From Spodoptera frugiperda (Eukaryota; Arthropoda; Insecta; Lepidoptera; Noctuidae), in the NCBI RefSeq assembly GCF_023101765.2, contig NC_064214.1:10794001-10858000 (forward strand): a stretch of DNA of 64,000 nucleotides, written 5' to 3'. Below the pieces are notes generated by a model, which saw nothing but the letters and a program-made list of their open reading frames with translations, had not been told where the DNA came from and ran no database searches. Of this stretch, positions 1-12,090 are shown in pieces; the stretch's first letter is position 1; the number at the start of each line of letters is the position of its first letter. Both the position numbers and the translations under genes were made by a program.

Positions 1-2402
1 GTACGACAGTATTCAATTCAATTTCGAAATCATGATACAATCGAGTACTTACACGCTACCAATATGAGAGGCGAAAATTGGCTTGTACCCATGATAGTAT
101 GACTGGAGCTATACTTAGACGCGTGATTCATTGGCGGTTAAGTTGTCTTACATGTTGTTCTAGAGCTTGTTATAATACATTTAGAAATGGGACTTAATAA
201 TTCTGTATTAGTAGTATATTTCTGTCTTGCCTTCGAACAGTAATGTGGCTACATTATTTTTACTTGTCTAATCCGAATTTAGATTCATTTTCACTTAGTA
301 ACGTGTTTCCTCTATTTCACTTTTTGCATTCAATATTTTTTCATCTCTTTTGCGTTGGTTTTCAATACAATATTCATTTTCATTCACATAATTATCATCG
401 ACATCAACACACAACCAACATTTATTGTTCAAGTGCAAACTTTATCCAACTTCATGACCCGTGTTGCACAGCCCAGTACACACCCAGAGCGCAGCTCGTG
501 AAACGATATTGCCATATCATCAGCACCCAGTTATTTGCTCTCCAATCGTGTGAGAAAAACGTTATACACAGCCATCGAACCTACAATTTTGTTTCGACGG
601 AATGTCAAATGTTGAGAAACTATTCTTGTTAAGTACGTGATCTTTTTTTAATGCGCGTGACCATCGTTGTATGATTACAGCGAGCTCCACGCTACATGCT
701 TATTTGTTGACATTAGAATGTGTGGGGTTATTTGTTTTTAGTGTTATAATTTGAAGATCGTGGTGTAACCTCACACCTCTCTTTGAGCGTTGCGGTGTTG
801 CTTTGATCGATTTTGATTTGTAGCTTTCTTTATTAGTATATTGTAATCAATAATTAGTTGTATATTTTTACCCGACTGCGCCAGAAGGAGGGTTATTGAT
901 GCAGGATTAAGTCGTGTGTTACTACTACACGATAGTATAACATGAGTAAATAACATAACTCGTCCAATGCGCCTATCAATAAGGCTCAACCAAACCCTTC
1001 AGTTGAAAAAACACACGTGATATAGACGTTCATTTTTTTCTCCGTACACATTTGTAATTTTAATTTAATATAGCGTTGGTCAATATTCAAATTATAACCT
1101 TTGACTAAGGAGTAGAATATCGTTATCGCACATATTATCTTGTCATTATCGGTGTGTAACACACTTGCTAACAAGGAGTCATCGCACATGACCGCTTTGA
1201 AACATTTTGACGCCCGTCAGTTTGAAGAAGCGCTTATCAGACCACCTCCGCATCACAAGGGTTAAACCCACCATTACCAATGGAAAATATGCCTTACGAC
1301 CTCAAGATAAAGTTCTATTAACATGCATCAATAACTTTGTGAAGCGGTGGTCTTTTACAAAAGCCGTGACGGACAGTCACTTGACGAATTCCTTTATGCT
1401 ATCCGCAATATTAACATACGCATCGGGAGCCTTATTCATATTAACATAGGGTTGAATTTTGGAGGAAGTGTGGGTCATATTTTGATGTTTTCGCCTAAAT
1501 ATAATAGTCATGAAGATGTCAGGCGTAGTATGGAGTGACACGTGGTTAGATATTCGGATATATCGTGCTGAGAACAAATTTCACTGTACTTGAGTAGCGT
1601 TTGACGGGCGGGTCGCGTCAACCGTCAGGCGTCAGGGTAGACTGACGGTTAATGACACTGACGTTCATAGGCACATGACGTGTGATACTCTGGGGTACTT
1701 TCATGTGACGTGGAACCAACGAGAAACTGTGTTCAAATGTAAATTGTGTTTTAAAATGTCTTACGTTCGTATCATAGTGTCAGAGGTCGTTTTATTTTGT
1801 TTAGGATCCTGTGGCGCCAAGTTTTTAGAAGATGGTGGTTTCAAAAAACGAGTGTTTAGAAGCGTGAATATTGAGCATAAACTTTAACTTTGAAGCCGGT
1901 AGTAGATTATAAGTATATTCAGTAGTATCGCAGTAGCACTCTATCACAATCTTGTTAAAACGCAGAGAATCATTCAAAGAACAAACTCAGCTAGTTTATA
2001 TTTGTAACGACGGGTATCTCCTCGATTTTCAATCACTCTACGACCACGTCAACCGAGTAATTTGATCAAACAAAATATAAAAGTGAACAAGCCCAAGAGC
2101 TCACGTATCAAACACTCATTACAGAGATTGTCCAATCGAAAATTACCAACACATCGCCGGCGATAACTACGTGACTTATCCTCCTACATATTTAGCTGTA
2201 AAGGTGAGGATATGGTGACAAATGGAGCGTTTTTTAAAGAAGATGAATATTAAGAAACCTTCACGCTCATCTACAACTTACTTTCTTTTCAGCAATTTAG
2301 ATTAGAACCAAGATATGAGATGTAACCATTTTATCTTACTCTAGCCAAAAGATAGCTTGATGCGTATACTACTACTTACTGGTATCCTACAATGAAATTC
2401 CA
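1..2402. other. Gene-free AT-rich stretch
   Basis: No open frame here looks like a protein and no repeat family found elsewhere in the window is present. A TGAC/GTCA-rich patch at about 1600-1682 contains several closely spaced TGACG cores, a pattern that recurs in other islands in this window. Nothing else stands out. Confidence 0.5.
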
Positions 2403-2537
2403 GGAACCTAGCGGGTTTACCGAGGCTCTGACTCGAAAATCAGGAGTAGGAACGGGGTGGTTTTTAGTCAGTAAGAGTCTGACAGTCCCTCCCGCCTCGC
2501 CCAAGGCGAGAGAAGTCATTAGATAACTTTCCCCCTA
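2403..2537 (+). repeat. SINE-like family B copy (B1)
   Basis: Same sequence as about nine other places in the window. The diagnostic order is CTAGCGGGTTTACCG, then an AAATCAGGAGTAGGAACGGG block, TTTTTAGTCAGTAAGAGTCT, CGCCTCGCCCAAGGCG and AGAAGTCATT, ending in a T/A-rich tail. The 5' GGAGCTGCGGACT head present in other copies is missing here. I recognise the family as a common noctuid interspersed repeat but cannot name it with certainty. Confidence 0.75.
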
Positions 2538-3025
2538 ATTTGGCTCTTTTTTAATATATCGCCTTTTCTTACTACGTATAAAAAACTTTATTTGTACTTT
2601 TGTCCTTTATTCTTAACGTACAATAAACACTCTACCTTATATCTCTGTAGTCAAATAATAATCTTAGGACAGTAATGGCCAGTTTCAACAAGAAAATTGC
2701 ATGTGAAATTGTCGTAGACATCGATTTAAGTACACTGCTATATTGATTGTTGATCTTTACTGTACGTGACGGTTTGGTACTGTAACCAAAGGGTGTCATG
2801 GAGATTCTAAAATGCTATAAACGTAGTATACTCGTTTCTGATAGATAGAAAGTTTTACTATTTGTACATCTTTTGGGCACTTAGACTTAACAAGACCTGA
2901 TAGTCTTAGAAATATATGCATCGTCTACTTGTCCTGTCAAAGACCATATTTTTATAATAACTATAGTGAGACATACTTAATTCAATAAAAATCATTATCA
3001 TTCATTATAAAATTAATGGCATTCA

Positions 3026-3110
3026 GTAGGCTGCGCGACGTCACCGCGTCTGCACAAGCTGCTTATGATGAGGAGTCCTTCAGTGACTTGAAACTTGTAG
3101 AGCTTTTCTC
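3026..3110 (-). repeat. Family C repeat fragment, diverged
   Basis: The block GTAGGCTGCGC, CTGCTTATGATGA and CTTGAAACTTGTAGAG matches 6315-6392 and, more loosely, the reverse complement of the family C core (GACTAGTTTCAAGCCATGC) seen at 28.9 and 30.6 kb. Confidence 0.6.
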
Positions 3111-3687
3111 TATAATTATTATGCTTCAGGTTTGCACGTACTAAGGGTATACTGTCCACTTTTTACTTTCTGTTAGCAATTCGAGATTTGTGATGTTCTG
3201 CGTAAGCATTCATAATAGCATTGACGTAACAATTTTTCATCCTGTGTCCGACGGTTAAAATAGATTTTCGTATAAATACTAAACTTGTACAACTCAATAG
3301 TTAAATTTCACAATACATAAACTATAATAAACTTTCAAAACAAACTTTCGTATTACACAAAAATAAGAAAGCCAATAAAACAATTGAAACACAAAGTCTC
3401 TATAAAACCTGTCACTTTCAGTTCCTCCAATTAAAATCACAGAGTAATAAAAAAACATAGTCAAATGTGCGAGGTACACGTCTCTCAGTAACCTTTGACT
3501 CCTCAGGACCAGTTCTGATGATGAATGGCGTCCGTCTAATGAGCCATCAGCGGACCAGCCGGGATGTCGTGACATCGATTTGCACGCTGTCTTGCGTATG
3601 CGCTTGTACTTTCACGTACACAAGTGTTTTAAATATTTTTACTTGATTTATGATAATTATGTTGAAGTTGAACAACTGTCAAATACT

Positions 3688-3747
3688 TAGTAAGGATTTT
3701 GTTCCAAAAGCAATTGTGAAGGACTGGGTTAAGTAACCATAAAATAA
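3688..3747 (-). repeat. Family C distal fragment
   Basis: The order CTTAGTAAGGATTTTGTTCC, AGCAATTGTGAAGGA and TTAAGTAACCAT matches 41111-41177, 63030-63080 and, in reverse, 30045-30103. These are the far end of the family C element, whose longest copy lies at 62970-63237. Confidence 0.55.
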
Positions 3748-3778
3748 GTTGAAGTACGGCAATTACTCGCGTAACAAT

Positions 3779-3875
3779 TTGATGAGGAGCTCAACTAGTT
3801 TCAAGCTACTTCAGATTGATAATGATTGAGCTCAATTTTTTTCAAGCTTCGTCAGGGGCTCATATTTACTATGAC
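3779..3875 (+). repeat. Family C core fragment, degenerate
   Basis: GATGAGGAGCTCAACTAG, TTTCAAGCT and GGGGCTCATATT follow the family C core order, but a partial internal duplication separates the halves (AACTAGTTTCAAGC-like, then TTTTCAAGC). It lies head-on to the distal fragment at 3688-3747. Confidence 0.5.
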
Positions 3876-4350
3876 AATTAAGTGAGTAAGAAACAAAAAT
3901 AACTACAAATAGTAAAAAATAGTAAACATAATAATTGATTTAATGTGTCACACGAGAGATATTACAATTACTTTGTAATATATAGGTATATGTATATAGA
4001 AGATAGTGATACTATATAATAATCACTGTATCACAAGTGAACAATAAACTATGGAACATTATTACTCACTCAACTATAAAACTGGTCTTGATAATGAAAT
4101 ATCCTGTTTTTAACTTTGTAGCGTATATTTGTACTCTAGTACTAAACACAATATTAGCTGGTGATGGAAAAGTTGATTGCTGTCGTAAAATTGATTGCTT
4201 ACTGCGATATTACTCGCCCAATATTTATTCAACGTATTTAATGATTCTTGTTAGATACCTGTAGATAGTGTTTTTGTTGGGAACGCGAGTCAACTGTTGC
4301 TCCTTTGTTCTTTTAGTTATTTTGTTGGAAATTAAAATAGTGATTATTGT

Positions 4351-4548
4351 GTTTCATCGTGTGAGTGAGGTTACCGGAGGTCCAATTACCCCTCTTCCCA
4401 ATTTTCCCAATCCCCGATTCTCTAACAACCCTTAAATTCCTAACCCCGATAGGGCAGCAACGCCCTTACAATGCCTCTGGTGTTTCGGAAGTCCATAAAT
4501 GGCGGCGATTGCTTACCATCGTGTGATACGTCTGCTCTTTATACCATT
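4351..4548 (+). repeat. SINE-like family A copy (A1), 5' truncated
   Basis: Starts within GTGTGAGTGAGGTTACCGG and continues through CCAATCCCCGATTC, AACAACCCTTAAATTCCTAA, GCCTCTGGTGTTTCGG and GATTGCTTACCATC to TCTGCTC. The order matches the fullest copy at 34548-34840. The family resembles lepidopteran Metulj-type SINEs, an identification made from memory. A family B copy follows 45 bp downstream in the same orientation. Confidence 0.75.
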
Positions 4549-4592
4549 TTTTTATAATTACTATAATTATCTCTTAAAAATCGTGTCTTATA

Positions 4593-4743
4593 CGGAGCTG
4601 CGGACTACCAAGCAGGTTGCCGGGGCTCTGGCTAAAGCAGGAGTAGGAACAAGGTGGTTCATAGTCAGCTAGAGTCTGACACCTCTCAACTCACCCAAGT
4701 CGGGAGAAGTCATTGAATGATTTCCCTCATCAAAAAAAAAAGG
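4593..4743 (+). repeat. SINE-like family B copy (B2)
   Basis: Has the 5' head GGAGCTGCGGACTACCAAGC, the AGCAGGAGTAGGAACAAGG block, GTCAG...AGAGTCTGACA and GGGAGAAGTCATTGAATGAT, and ends in a run of ten A residues. The A tail supports retroposition. This is one of the more complete copies in the window. Confidence 0.75.
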
Positions 4744-5610
4744 AATCGCCTCTTTACATAAGTGCTAGTAATCGTTCACAGTTTCATGGTTACGTAAATA
4801 AGTGACTAGACATTAAAACACTTTTCCGCAAAACTCAATATCCAGTATAAGCAGAATCATGCTCGATCTTACAACAGACTTTTAGGGAACAGTGAGTAAA
4901 GTTTTCTAAGAAAAGGAGGATCCTTCGACCAGATTCATTTGCAAACTTCATTTAAGTAGGGTTTATGACGTCATCTGTAGGTTTGAGCGCCAATCACACA
5001 ATTCTATGTGTGACTTCTGTCAGCTGTCACTGTCATGTGTCGCCACAAATTCAACCACTTACCAAAACTGAATACATGCATTGAAACTAGTAAAAAGCAC
5101 TAATAAAAACTGAGTCCTTAATTAAACTTCAAATTAATAAATGATATTACTTTTGGAAGCAAAAAAATATACTAAATGACGAATTCTTTCCCTCAACCAG
5201 AGCAATATTTTTGACATAATCAAGAGCGGAAATTGGATACTTATAGAGGTGCATTGTACTTTTATTGCCGATATTACGGATCGAAGATCAGACTTAAGAT
5301 CAGACTATTGAATACGAGTAACTTATGACGCTTTTGATCCACCTCCGAACCGATCATCGATTTCTATTTTATAACCAAAACATAGATGATTTATTTAATA
5401 TTCCGTTTCGGTTATATCATCTTTGTTATTTATTTTTGTGCTAACGAGATGGTTATTGGTCCCAAGTTACATTATTAGGCATTTTTTTTAAAACACGTTG
5501 CGGTCCTTCTGTAATGCAGCCGCGTATTAGCTATATGTTTTAATTAGTTGAGATATTTTGCTGTGGTGTATTATGTTGTAACAAAAATAAAATAGTTATT
5601 TTTAACGTAA
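4744..5610. other. Gene-free; TGTCA cluster at 5018-5038
   Basis: No gene or family repeat is visible. At 5018-5038 four TGTC(A/G) cores follow one another within about 25 bp (CTGTCAGCTGTCACTGTCA and then TGTGTCG), comparable to the cluster at 8572-8612. Confidence 0.4.
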
Positions 5611-5757
5611 GAGAGCCATGCTTCAGCACAAATGGGCCAGCACAGGAGTGACCCCAGGGCCTCACAGAAAACCGGCGTGTAACAACGCTTGCGTTATGTT
5701 CCGTTGCACGAGTGAGGTTACCGTAGGCCCAAAAGCCCCCCTTCTCAATCCCCGATA
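5611..5757 (+). repeat. SINE-like family A copy (A2), 3' truncated
   Basis: Begins with GAGAGCCATGCTTCAGCACA and runs through AATGGGCCAG, CCTCACAGAAAACCGGCGTG, AACAACGCTTGCGTT and GAGTGAGGTTACCG to AATCCCCGATA, where it stops. The 3' half of the family is missing. Confidence 0.75.
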
Positions 5758-6314
5758 CCCATTTCGTAGGTAAATAATAGACGAATTACAAACATTAAGC
5801 ATATTTTTGCAGGAACAGTGTACTCAACCATTTAATTACAAGAAATATTACTCTCTTTCTATTTTAAGCTTTAAAACTACAATTAAATAAGATTGATAGT
5901 CAAACAATTTGTCAATATACCTAGACATTATTATTTTCTAACATCAAAATACATAAAAACCACATCACATTTCGCTAACCTATTTCCCACACTACTGTCA
6001 AAATCTGTCAGATTTAAATTTATAATTACACGATGTACAGTCGCGAACAACATCGTTTAATATCATGTTAATAATCGGTTTATCGATTCATTAACATTTG
6101 AATCGAATAAATCAATCGATAAAACTGGTTGCGGTCTATCCTTGATCTTATTATATCTTCACGCTAGAATTGTAGAGTTGATAGAAAGCAGGCGCCATTT
6201 TAGAAGATGAGATTTAAGGTCATCAACATTAATACAATATTGTGTTAAGCTTATATAAACAATAAACTTTAAATAAAGTCCAATGAATTAAGTAAAAATC
6301 GCTCGTCGTCTACA
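5758..6314. other. Gene-free; ATCGAT-rich patch
   Basis: AT-rich DNA without genes. At 6075-6125 several ATCGAT/AATCGA cores cluster (CGGTTTATCGATTC, AATCAATCGATAAAAC). Such motifs resemble DREF/BEAF-type sites in flies, but the assignment is speculative. Confidence 0.35.
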
Positions 6315-6392
6315 GAGTAGGCTGCGCAACGTCGCCGCCTTTGCGCACGCTGCTTATGATGAAGAGAGAAACTTGTCTACTAGTTTTTCTTA
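6315..6392 (-). repeat. Family C repeat fragment, diverged
   Basis: GAGTAGGCTGCGCAACGTC and CACGCTGCTTATGATGAAG match the block at 3026-3110. The fragment ends near ACTAGTTTTTCTT. Confidence 0.6.
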
Positions 6393-6674
6393 AAAGGTCT
6401 ACCTTTTCTCCATAAATTTACGTGACTAAACCGAGATTTTTAGTAAATACCTATGTCTCGCGATAGTTATTATAAAAATAAAGTCCAATGAAACTAAGTT
6501 ATTGTCTCTGCCTTGAACTACCTAGTTGGTTAAAAGATCCTAAATATAACTGCTAAAGGACCTCAGATACAGCCTCTAGTTCAATATTCCCAGGATAACC
6601 ACAGTCTTAGTAAAAGCATGGTGTTTAGAATAGTTTACAGCAATATAGAGTCTCTTATTATTGTAAAACTGGTT

Positions 6675-6715
6675 AAAATCTCTGCCTAACCCTTTCACGA
6701 CAAAATGCGTGATGA
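6675..6715 (+). repeat. SINE family E tail fragment
   Basis: ATCTCTGCCTAACCCTTTC followed by AAAATGCGTGATG matches the 3' tail of the tRNA-derived SINE family at 56955-57220 (CTCTGCCTACCCCTTCGGGG then AAAAAGGCGTGA in sense orientation). Only the tail remains. Confidence 0.5.
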
Positions 6716-7284
6716 TTTTATAAATTATAAGCTATGCATTAACGCATATCTTGTAAGCATTTATTAGCTTACCGCTCATCACCATCTTCATTGCATAAAA
6801 AGCCGTAGGCGGTCCACGATTTTCTTTTTAAAAAAACATTACCGGACAACTGTCAAAGAATAATTATTATTTATCCAGCATTCTTTATTTAATACAGAGT
6901 ACGCTGCGTGCTCTCAAACAGTTTTAATTAATTTGAACTACGCACTTCAATCGTATAAATCAAATACAAGTAGTATCTGTGTTGGGTCTGAGTATGTATC
7001 AGACAATGTGTGGAATAAAGATGATATTAGTTATCTGCTGTCACACATTTTATCCGTCCACGGCAACCTGCTATATTATCCGTTGTCAATTATAGGCTCT
7101 TTCACCTATTAAAGAAAATTGTCTGAAAATTCAAACACATTATTGTTTAGTAATATTTAATGCCTGATCAAAATACTTATTACATAATAATTACGAAATA
7201 ACAAGAGTTTGAACTCGATATAATTTTGGATATAATATCAATCGTAAAACATTACCCTAATTTAACAAAAACAATTAGAAACCT

Positions 7285-7333
7285 GCCGTAATGTACACCT
7301 CTGCCTAACCCTCCAAAGATAAAAAGGCGTGAC
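7285..7333 (+). repeat. SINE family E tail fragment
   Basis: CCGTAATGTACACCTCTGCC, TAACCCTCCAAAGATAAAAA and GGCGTGACG reproduce the 3' end of the family E SINE, including the CCGTAATGTACACC arm of its palindrome. Confidence 0.65.
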
Positions 7334-7868
7334 GTTGTACCCATAAGTAGAACTAATATTTAACGAAAAACGTCCACTGATATTCAGTTTTGTACTACAA
7401 ACTGGTTTTTACAGAAAGTAATTCATAAAATCATAACTAGCCTGAGAAACACAACACCAACATAATTACTAACAAGCCAATGATTTAAAGTCCGTTGTTT
7501 TTCAAAAAACCAACCATTACTAAACTTCAAACTAGCATTTTTACTGTGAGAAATCTACTCTCTAAGATTGAAATATACAACCACAATTACAATAAATTAA
7601 GACTGAAAACAAAGATACGAGAGTATAGCTTGTCAAATACATACCCTAAGTGCTTTGTATTTTTAATTAGCTTGTCAAGTTGACGGCAGTAAAAGTAGAC
7701 TATTTGTTAAGCGTCCGTTTAGTAAATTGTTAGCTGCGGTCTAGTAAAGGTTAACCTGATAATTTGATTTAAAGATTTATCCTGTCAAAATATAGATAAG
7801 GTATCTAGAAGATAGTTGATATATTGTTTAAGCCGTTTAATAGATTCTGTTGAATTAAATGACTGATT
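7334..7868. other. Gene-free stretch
   Basis: AT-rich. A 62-codon open frame at 7495-7683 has low-complexity composition, no recognisable domain and no coding context. I see nothing else. Confidence 0.4.
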
Positions 7869-7948
7869 GACTGCACGGTTGGCACGGTGACCGGGCTAAG
7901 GACTGCCGTATAACGTGTAGCAGGTTCGATTCTCGCACGGAACAACGT
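7869..7948 (+). repeat. tRNA-derived SINE head (family D)
   Basis: GACTGCACGGTTGGCACGG, then GTGACCGGGCTAAGGACTGC, AACGTGTAGCAGGTTCGATT and CTCGCACGGAACAAC. The GGTTCGATT block is an RNA polymerase III B box. The same unit occurs at 37789-37924, 57630-57744 (reverse) and 63238-63302 (reverse). It is a SINE head and not an intact tRNA gene, because the acceptor stem halves do not pair properly. Confidence 0.7.
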
Positions 7949-8810
7949 TTTAAAAAAAATGCTGGTGATATTAAAACGATTTCTAAACTTAACTTTGTTT
8001 CAAAAACGCATATGGGTTATTAAAAATCATTTTTAGTAATAAATAATCTATACTCTTATCTTAAAATGACTCACTTTGACACCGTGATTAACACTCAAAT
8101 TCATCGAAAATATCATAGCCTAAAAAACAAACTTCCATGCGTAATTCAGTTAAGATTATTTATAACAAAACCACAAGACATTACAATCTTAATATTCAGC
8201 ATTGCCACCTATTACCACTGACCACAATATAAATATTTTAAGCGAAGCGCGAATATTTCTACTAAAACTTGATGTTATTTATAATTACACAGTCGAGAAG
8301 CGACATCTTGACCTCTCGTTCGTCTTCGTCATATCACGTATGGGAATAACGGTGATTTTTTAATCTGTCACATCTAATGATCATGTCTAGACTTACAAAG
8401 ATACATAATAAATAATACGAATAGAGAATATGGATAAAATTGTATTTATTTTAAAGTAGCTAAATCAATGATATTATGTATATTAATTTTTAAAACTTCA
8501 TTGAGGTATATATCTAAAACAGATTGCAAAACCATACCTCGTATCAATTTCTAAAAGCCAATTTCGGCTATTGACAGCTGTCATTTTAAATGACATGTGT
8601 CAATGTTATGTCAACTTTAAACAATAATAATTTTGTTAGTTTCCAGAAAAACTGCGAATGAAATAAAAAAATAAATAAAGAGTTTTATATCACAATTAAC
8701 GAATTAATATTTTTTATCCAATTTCGGTTATGATAACCAGTCTTAAAAGATTAGCAAGCCACGGAAGAGATATTATCTATATACGAGTAATACTCGGTAT
8801 ACGACCAGAG
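7949..8810. other. Gene-free stretch with TGACA cluster
   Basis: AT-rich intergenic DNA without a gene or a family repeat. The only notable signal is the palindromic TGACA cluster at 8572-8612, listed separately. Confidence 0.4.
8572..8583. promoter_or_regulatory. Perfect TGACAGCTGTCA palindrome
   Basis: A 12-bp perfect palindrome of two TGACAG half-sites, followed within 30 bp by three further TGACA/TGTCA cores. TGACAG is the core recognised by TALE homeodomain proteins of the MEIS/Homothorax and TGIF type, and the direct palindrome is a known preferred dimer form for that group. Regulatory use here is inference. Confidence 0.35.
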
Positions 8811-9056
8811 GGATCACCTGATTATAATAAGCAATCGCCGCTGCAAACGGACACCCGAAACACCAGAGGCGTTACAAGTGCGTTACCAGCCTTTTGAGGG
8901 TTAAGAATTTAAGGGTTGTTGGGGAGTCGATTTCGAATTTTAAGGGATTGGGAAGAGGGTTAACTGGGCCACGCAAGCGTCGTTTCACTTCGGTTTTCTG
9001 TGAAGCCGTAGTATCACTGCGGCCGGCCCATTCGTGCCAAAGAATGGCACTCTCAC
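8811..9056 (-). repeat. SINE-like family A copy (A3)
   Basis: Reverse-complement copy. It reads GGATCACCTGATTATAATAA, GCAATCGCCG, CGAAACACCAGAGGCGTTAC, TTAAGGGTTGTTGGGGA, CACGCAAGCGTCGTTTCAC, TTTTCTGTGAAGCC and GGCCCATTCGTGCC. It is nearly full length, with a scrambled segment near 8930-8945. Confidence 0.75.
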
Positions 9057-11852
9057 ACTAAAAAAAGTTAATTATTATTTTCAATTTTCGAAAGAGGACT
9101 TTCACACAGATCTTGCCATTGACCATTGAAACTTGCACCCAAAGGTCATCAGTGTTTGGAAACGAGTGCAATTTAGACACTTCCCTTATCAAAGCTGGTC
9201 ATCTAATACAGCCATGTAACTTTAATGAAGGTGATGTAAACAACAACATTAGTTCTTTGTACACCGTCACTATTTGCCGAACATTGATGACATTTTGATG
9301 GGGGCTTGGTTTATTTTACATTTATTATGGCGCAGCGGGCTATAGGAACTTGTTTGAGCAGGGATTTAGTGGTACTGGATGTGGTAGTGTTCAGATTGGA
9401 CTGTGGGAATTTCTAGACAAAGTGATTTGTGTTTTTTTGTGTCTGTAGTTAGTTGGGTATTTTGAGTAGGAGTGTTTTGGGTAATCGCGAATCATTACGA
9501 CAGTTAAATTAATATCATAATACTGATAATTCTTTGTTAGTCTGAACTGTCAGTTTGAACTGTCAAATATATTTAATGAAGTTCAGCGTCAACTCATTTG
9601 ACTTTAGAATTAAATTTATAAAAGAAATATGCAAATACACTATGTGGAAGTAAGCACACGTTAAAAACTAGAAAGAAAACATCAATTCAAACAAAGAGTG
9701 GTCATTAATGATTACTATGAGCATTAAACAAATGAATGAAACGTACATAACAAATGGTGGTCAAGCCACATCTAGTAACGTCTATATCGGAACCTTCAAA
9801 CCCAATAATAAACAGGCAAAAAAGTCACGCGTCCATTGCGCCTCCGATGGTACCGATAATTTTTCAACACACCATCTACTTATTACCATCATAGGTAGAG
9901 CATTAACTAACGCGCAGTCTTTTCAATCGTGCTCCAACCAACACATACAAAAATAAACCTCAACACGCAAAACATAGAGCTAAAAATCCATTAAATTGGA
10001 CCTGCGATTACATTATCATCCTACGTTGAAATAACGACTTTGTTTGTGGAATGTTTGGGTTCGTTTTCAAGTGGGTGGTCTAGAGAAATGATGGTAGTAT
10101 TTCAGCTAGACATCGGTCAAAGAATCGTGACCGGCCCGTCCCCGGCACCTGACATCTACCGGTGTCGGTTAATGTAACTTCACCGAAGTACAAAAACAGC
10201 ATTTCAAAGATACTGTTTTAAATACCAGTTGTTGCTATCCGATCCGTTTAATGGTTGTCCAAGAATTATTGGTTATTATACGTAATCGGGACATTATTGT
10301 GTACCTACGTCTTGGATTAAATAAGCCGTGAAGCATGTAAACGGAGTTAAGTTAATAATTATATTGTAAACAAACCAGCTGTTCTATAAGTGAAATTGTT
10401 CTAATTTCAGAGTGCTGAGCATATGCTGAGAGGTTGCTAGTTCTTTGTGCTGACTGGTCGAGTAAAATGGGAGGTGACGCTGAGAAAAAGTGGCATTATT
10501 CTTTACAACTGAAACTTGAATTTGGTATTCTTTAGTTTGTATTATTTTATCAATCAATATTACATTACAACCCACCATTATTTCATATTATTCAGAAGAT
10601 TTTCATAAATTTCATTATTGTAAAAAAAAATACAATGTCACTTCAAACGCCTCTTCCAAATCAAATACACATACTACATTTTTAGCGCCACCAACGAACG
10701 AATGTAACATTAAAATAATAACTGCTGCCAATAAAAAAGCCAGACATTACCATCGATTCCCAGTGCATATAACAGTAACACAAGTTTTTAATTCAGCTCA
10801 TCTATGATTAATATTAATTTCATGGGTTGAATTGAGCGACAGGTCACGAGAAGCGGTGGTCAACTGACGTAAGCCTGCGAGGCTGGATGTGACTTCATCA
10901 GTATACTGTGAGATGTTAGTTTTAATTTCTGTTTCTATTATAGCTCATTAATTCATTCATTGATGTTTCGTGAGAATTCTGATAGGTTAGCTACCTACGT
11001 ATATCTGCAGTGTGAGAGTCAGTTTCTAACTTTATTCACATTGGTTTTTAGATGAGATTGAGCGGATGGGTCATCTAATGTGATCAATGGCGGCTATTGT
11101 CACCCACAAAACTAAAGGAGCTATTAAGTGCATTAAGGGTAAGACTGGTGACTGTACTCTATCAGCGAAAAACAACGACAGCGTTGCTTTATGACAATTT
11201 TCTATAAAGGCCACGGAATTACTCCTTTCAAATCCGAAACTTGGTACTCCCACATATTACAATGCAAGAGGACCCTATTATATTGGTATACATTAAACGA
11301 TAGATAATTTATTTTACAAGCTTTTATTTTTCGCAGGATGCCTACTCGAAAATTCACGAAAATGGAATGAATGGATCGGAGTTCTTCAAAAAACGAGTGA
11401 AAATATTTAAAAGGCCTGATTCAACAAAGCCCTAACTAATAAGCCTAAACACACCAGCAAGCAATCAAGCAAAACATAATATTTACTCTAATAACTTTCT
11501 TCACATGTAAAGGTATAATTTGTCGACGAATGACAAGTATCATTATCCTATACTGGTCCTTATAATTAGGGTCATACGAGATAGTTTCCCATCCAAGTTG
11601 AGTGGTCACAGAACACATAGTTCACATTGTCGTGACTGTACCATGACAGCTACTTTTTATGCCTATCTGGTCTTTTTGCAGGAATTTGCTCTCTTTGTCT
11701 ACTTTTATTTACGTGCTCGAAGCGGCTCTGTTTTCGCTAGAGTTTTAATTTGCAGATAGGTAAGTAGGTAGAATGGTTGTATGATCATATTTGTTGGAGA
11801 AGTGTGTTTAAGAAAGGTTTTTAGTAGCATGCATCAATTGCTTAAATGCTGT

Positions 11853-12090
11853 TCAATTCTCTTTACATTCTTTCATTCTCTTTTTATGTTTTAATTTTAG
11901 CCACAGGTTATTTTTGATAATCTCAATATTAATAAGCCCAGCAGCCTCCCAAGGCGTAGTAGTCGAATCCAAAACCCTATCCTCAATCTTTGCATCATCA
12001 TCTCCCATCACTACCTTCTCAATGAAATTAAAAAAGTACGCCTTACACAATCGCGGATCAAAGGACCAATCTATCTACAAACTGGTCCTT
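11853..12090 (-). pseudogene. Possible protein-coding fragment, unidentified
   Basis: On the minus strand an open frame reads DWSFDPRLCKAYFF, then NFIEKVVMGDDDAKIEDRVL and DSTTTPWEAAGLINIE, before becoming lysine-rich. The amino-acid mix is more protein-like than other open frames nearby, with an acidic stretch and a TTTPWEAAG turn. I do not recognise a family. An AG at the 5' edge could be an acceptor, but the polypyrimidine tract is poor and no good donor follows. The plus strand is also open in two frames across the same block, so this may be a region of low stop density rather than an exon. Confidence 0.2.

Noticed and set aside
9141..9150. Nuclear-receptor half-site AAAGGTCA
   Set aside because: A single 8-bp match expected by chance in 64 kb.
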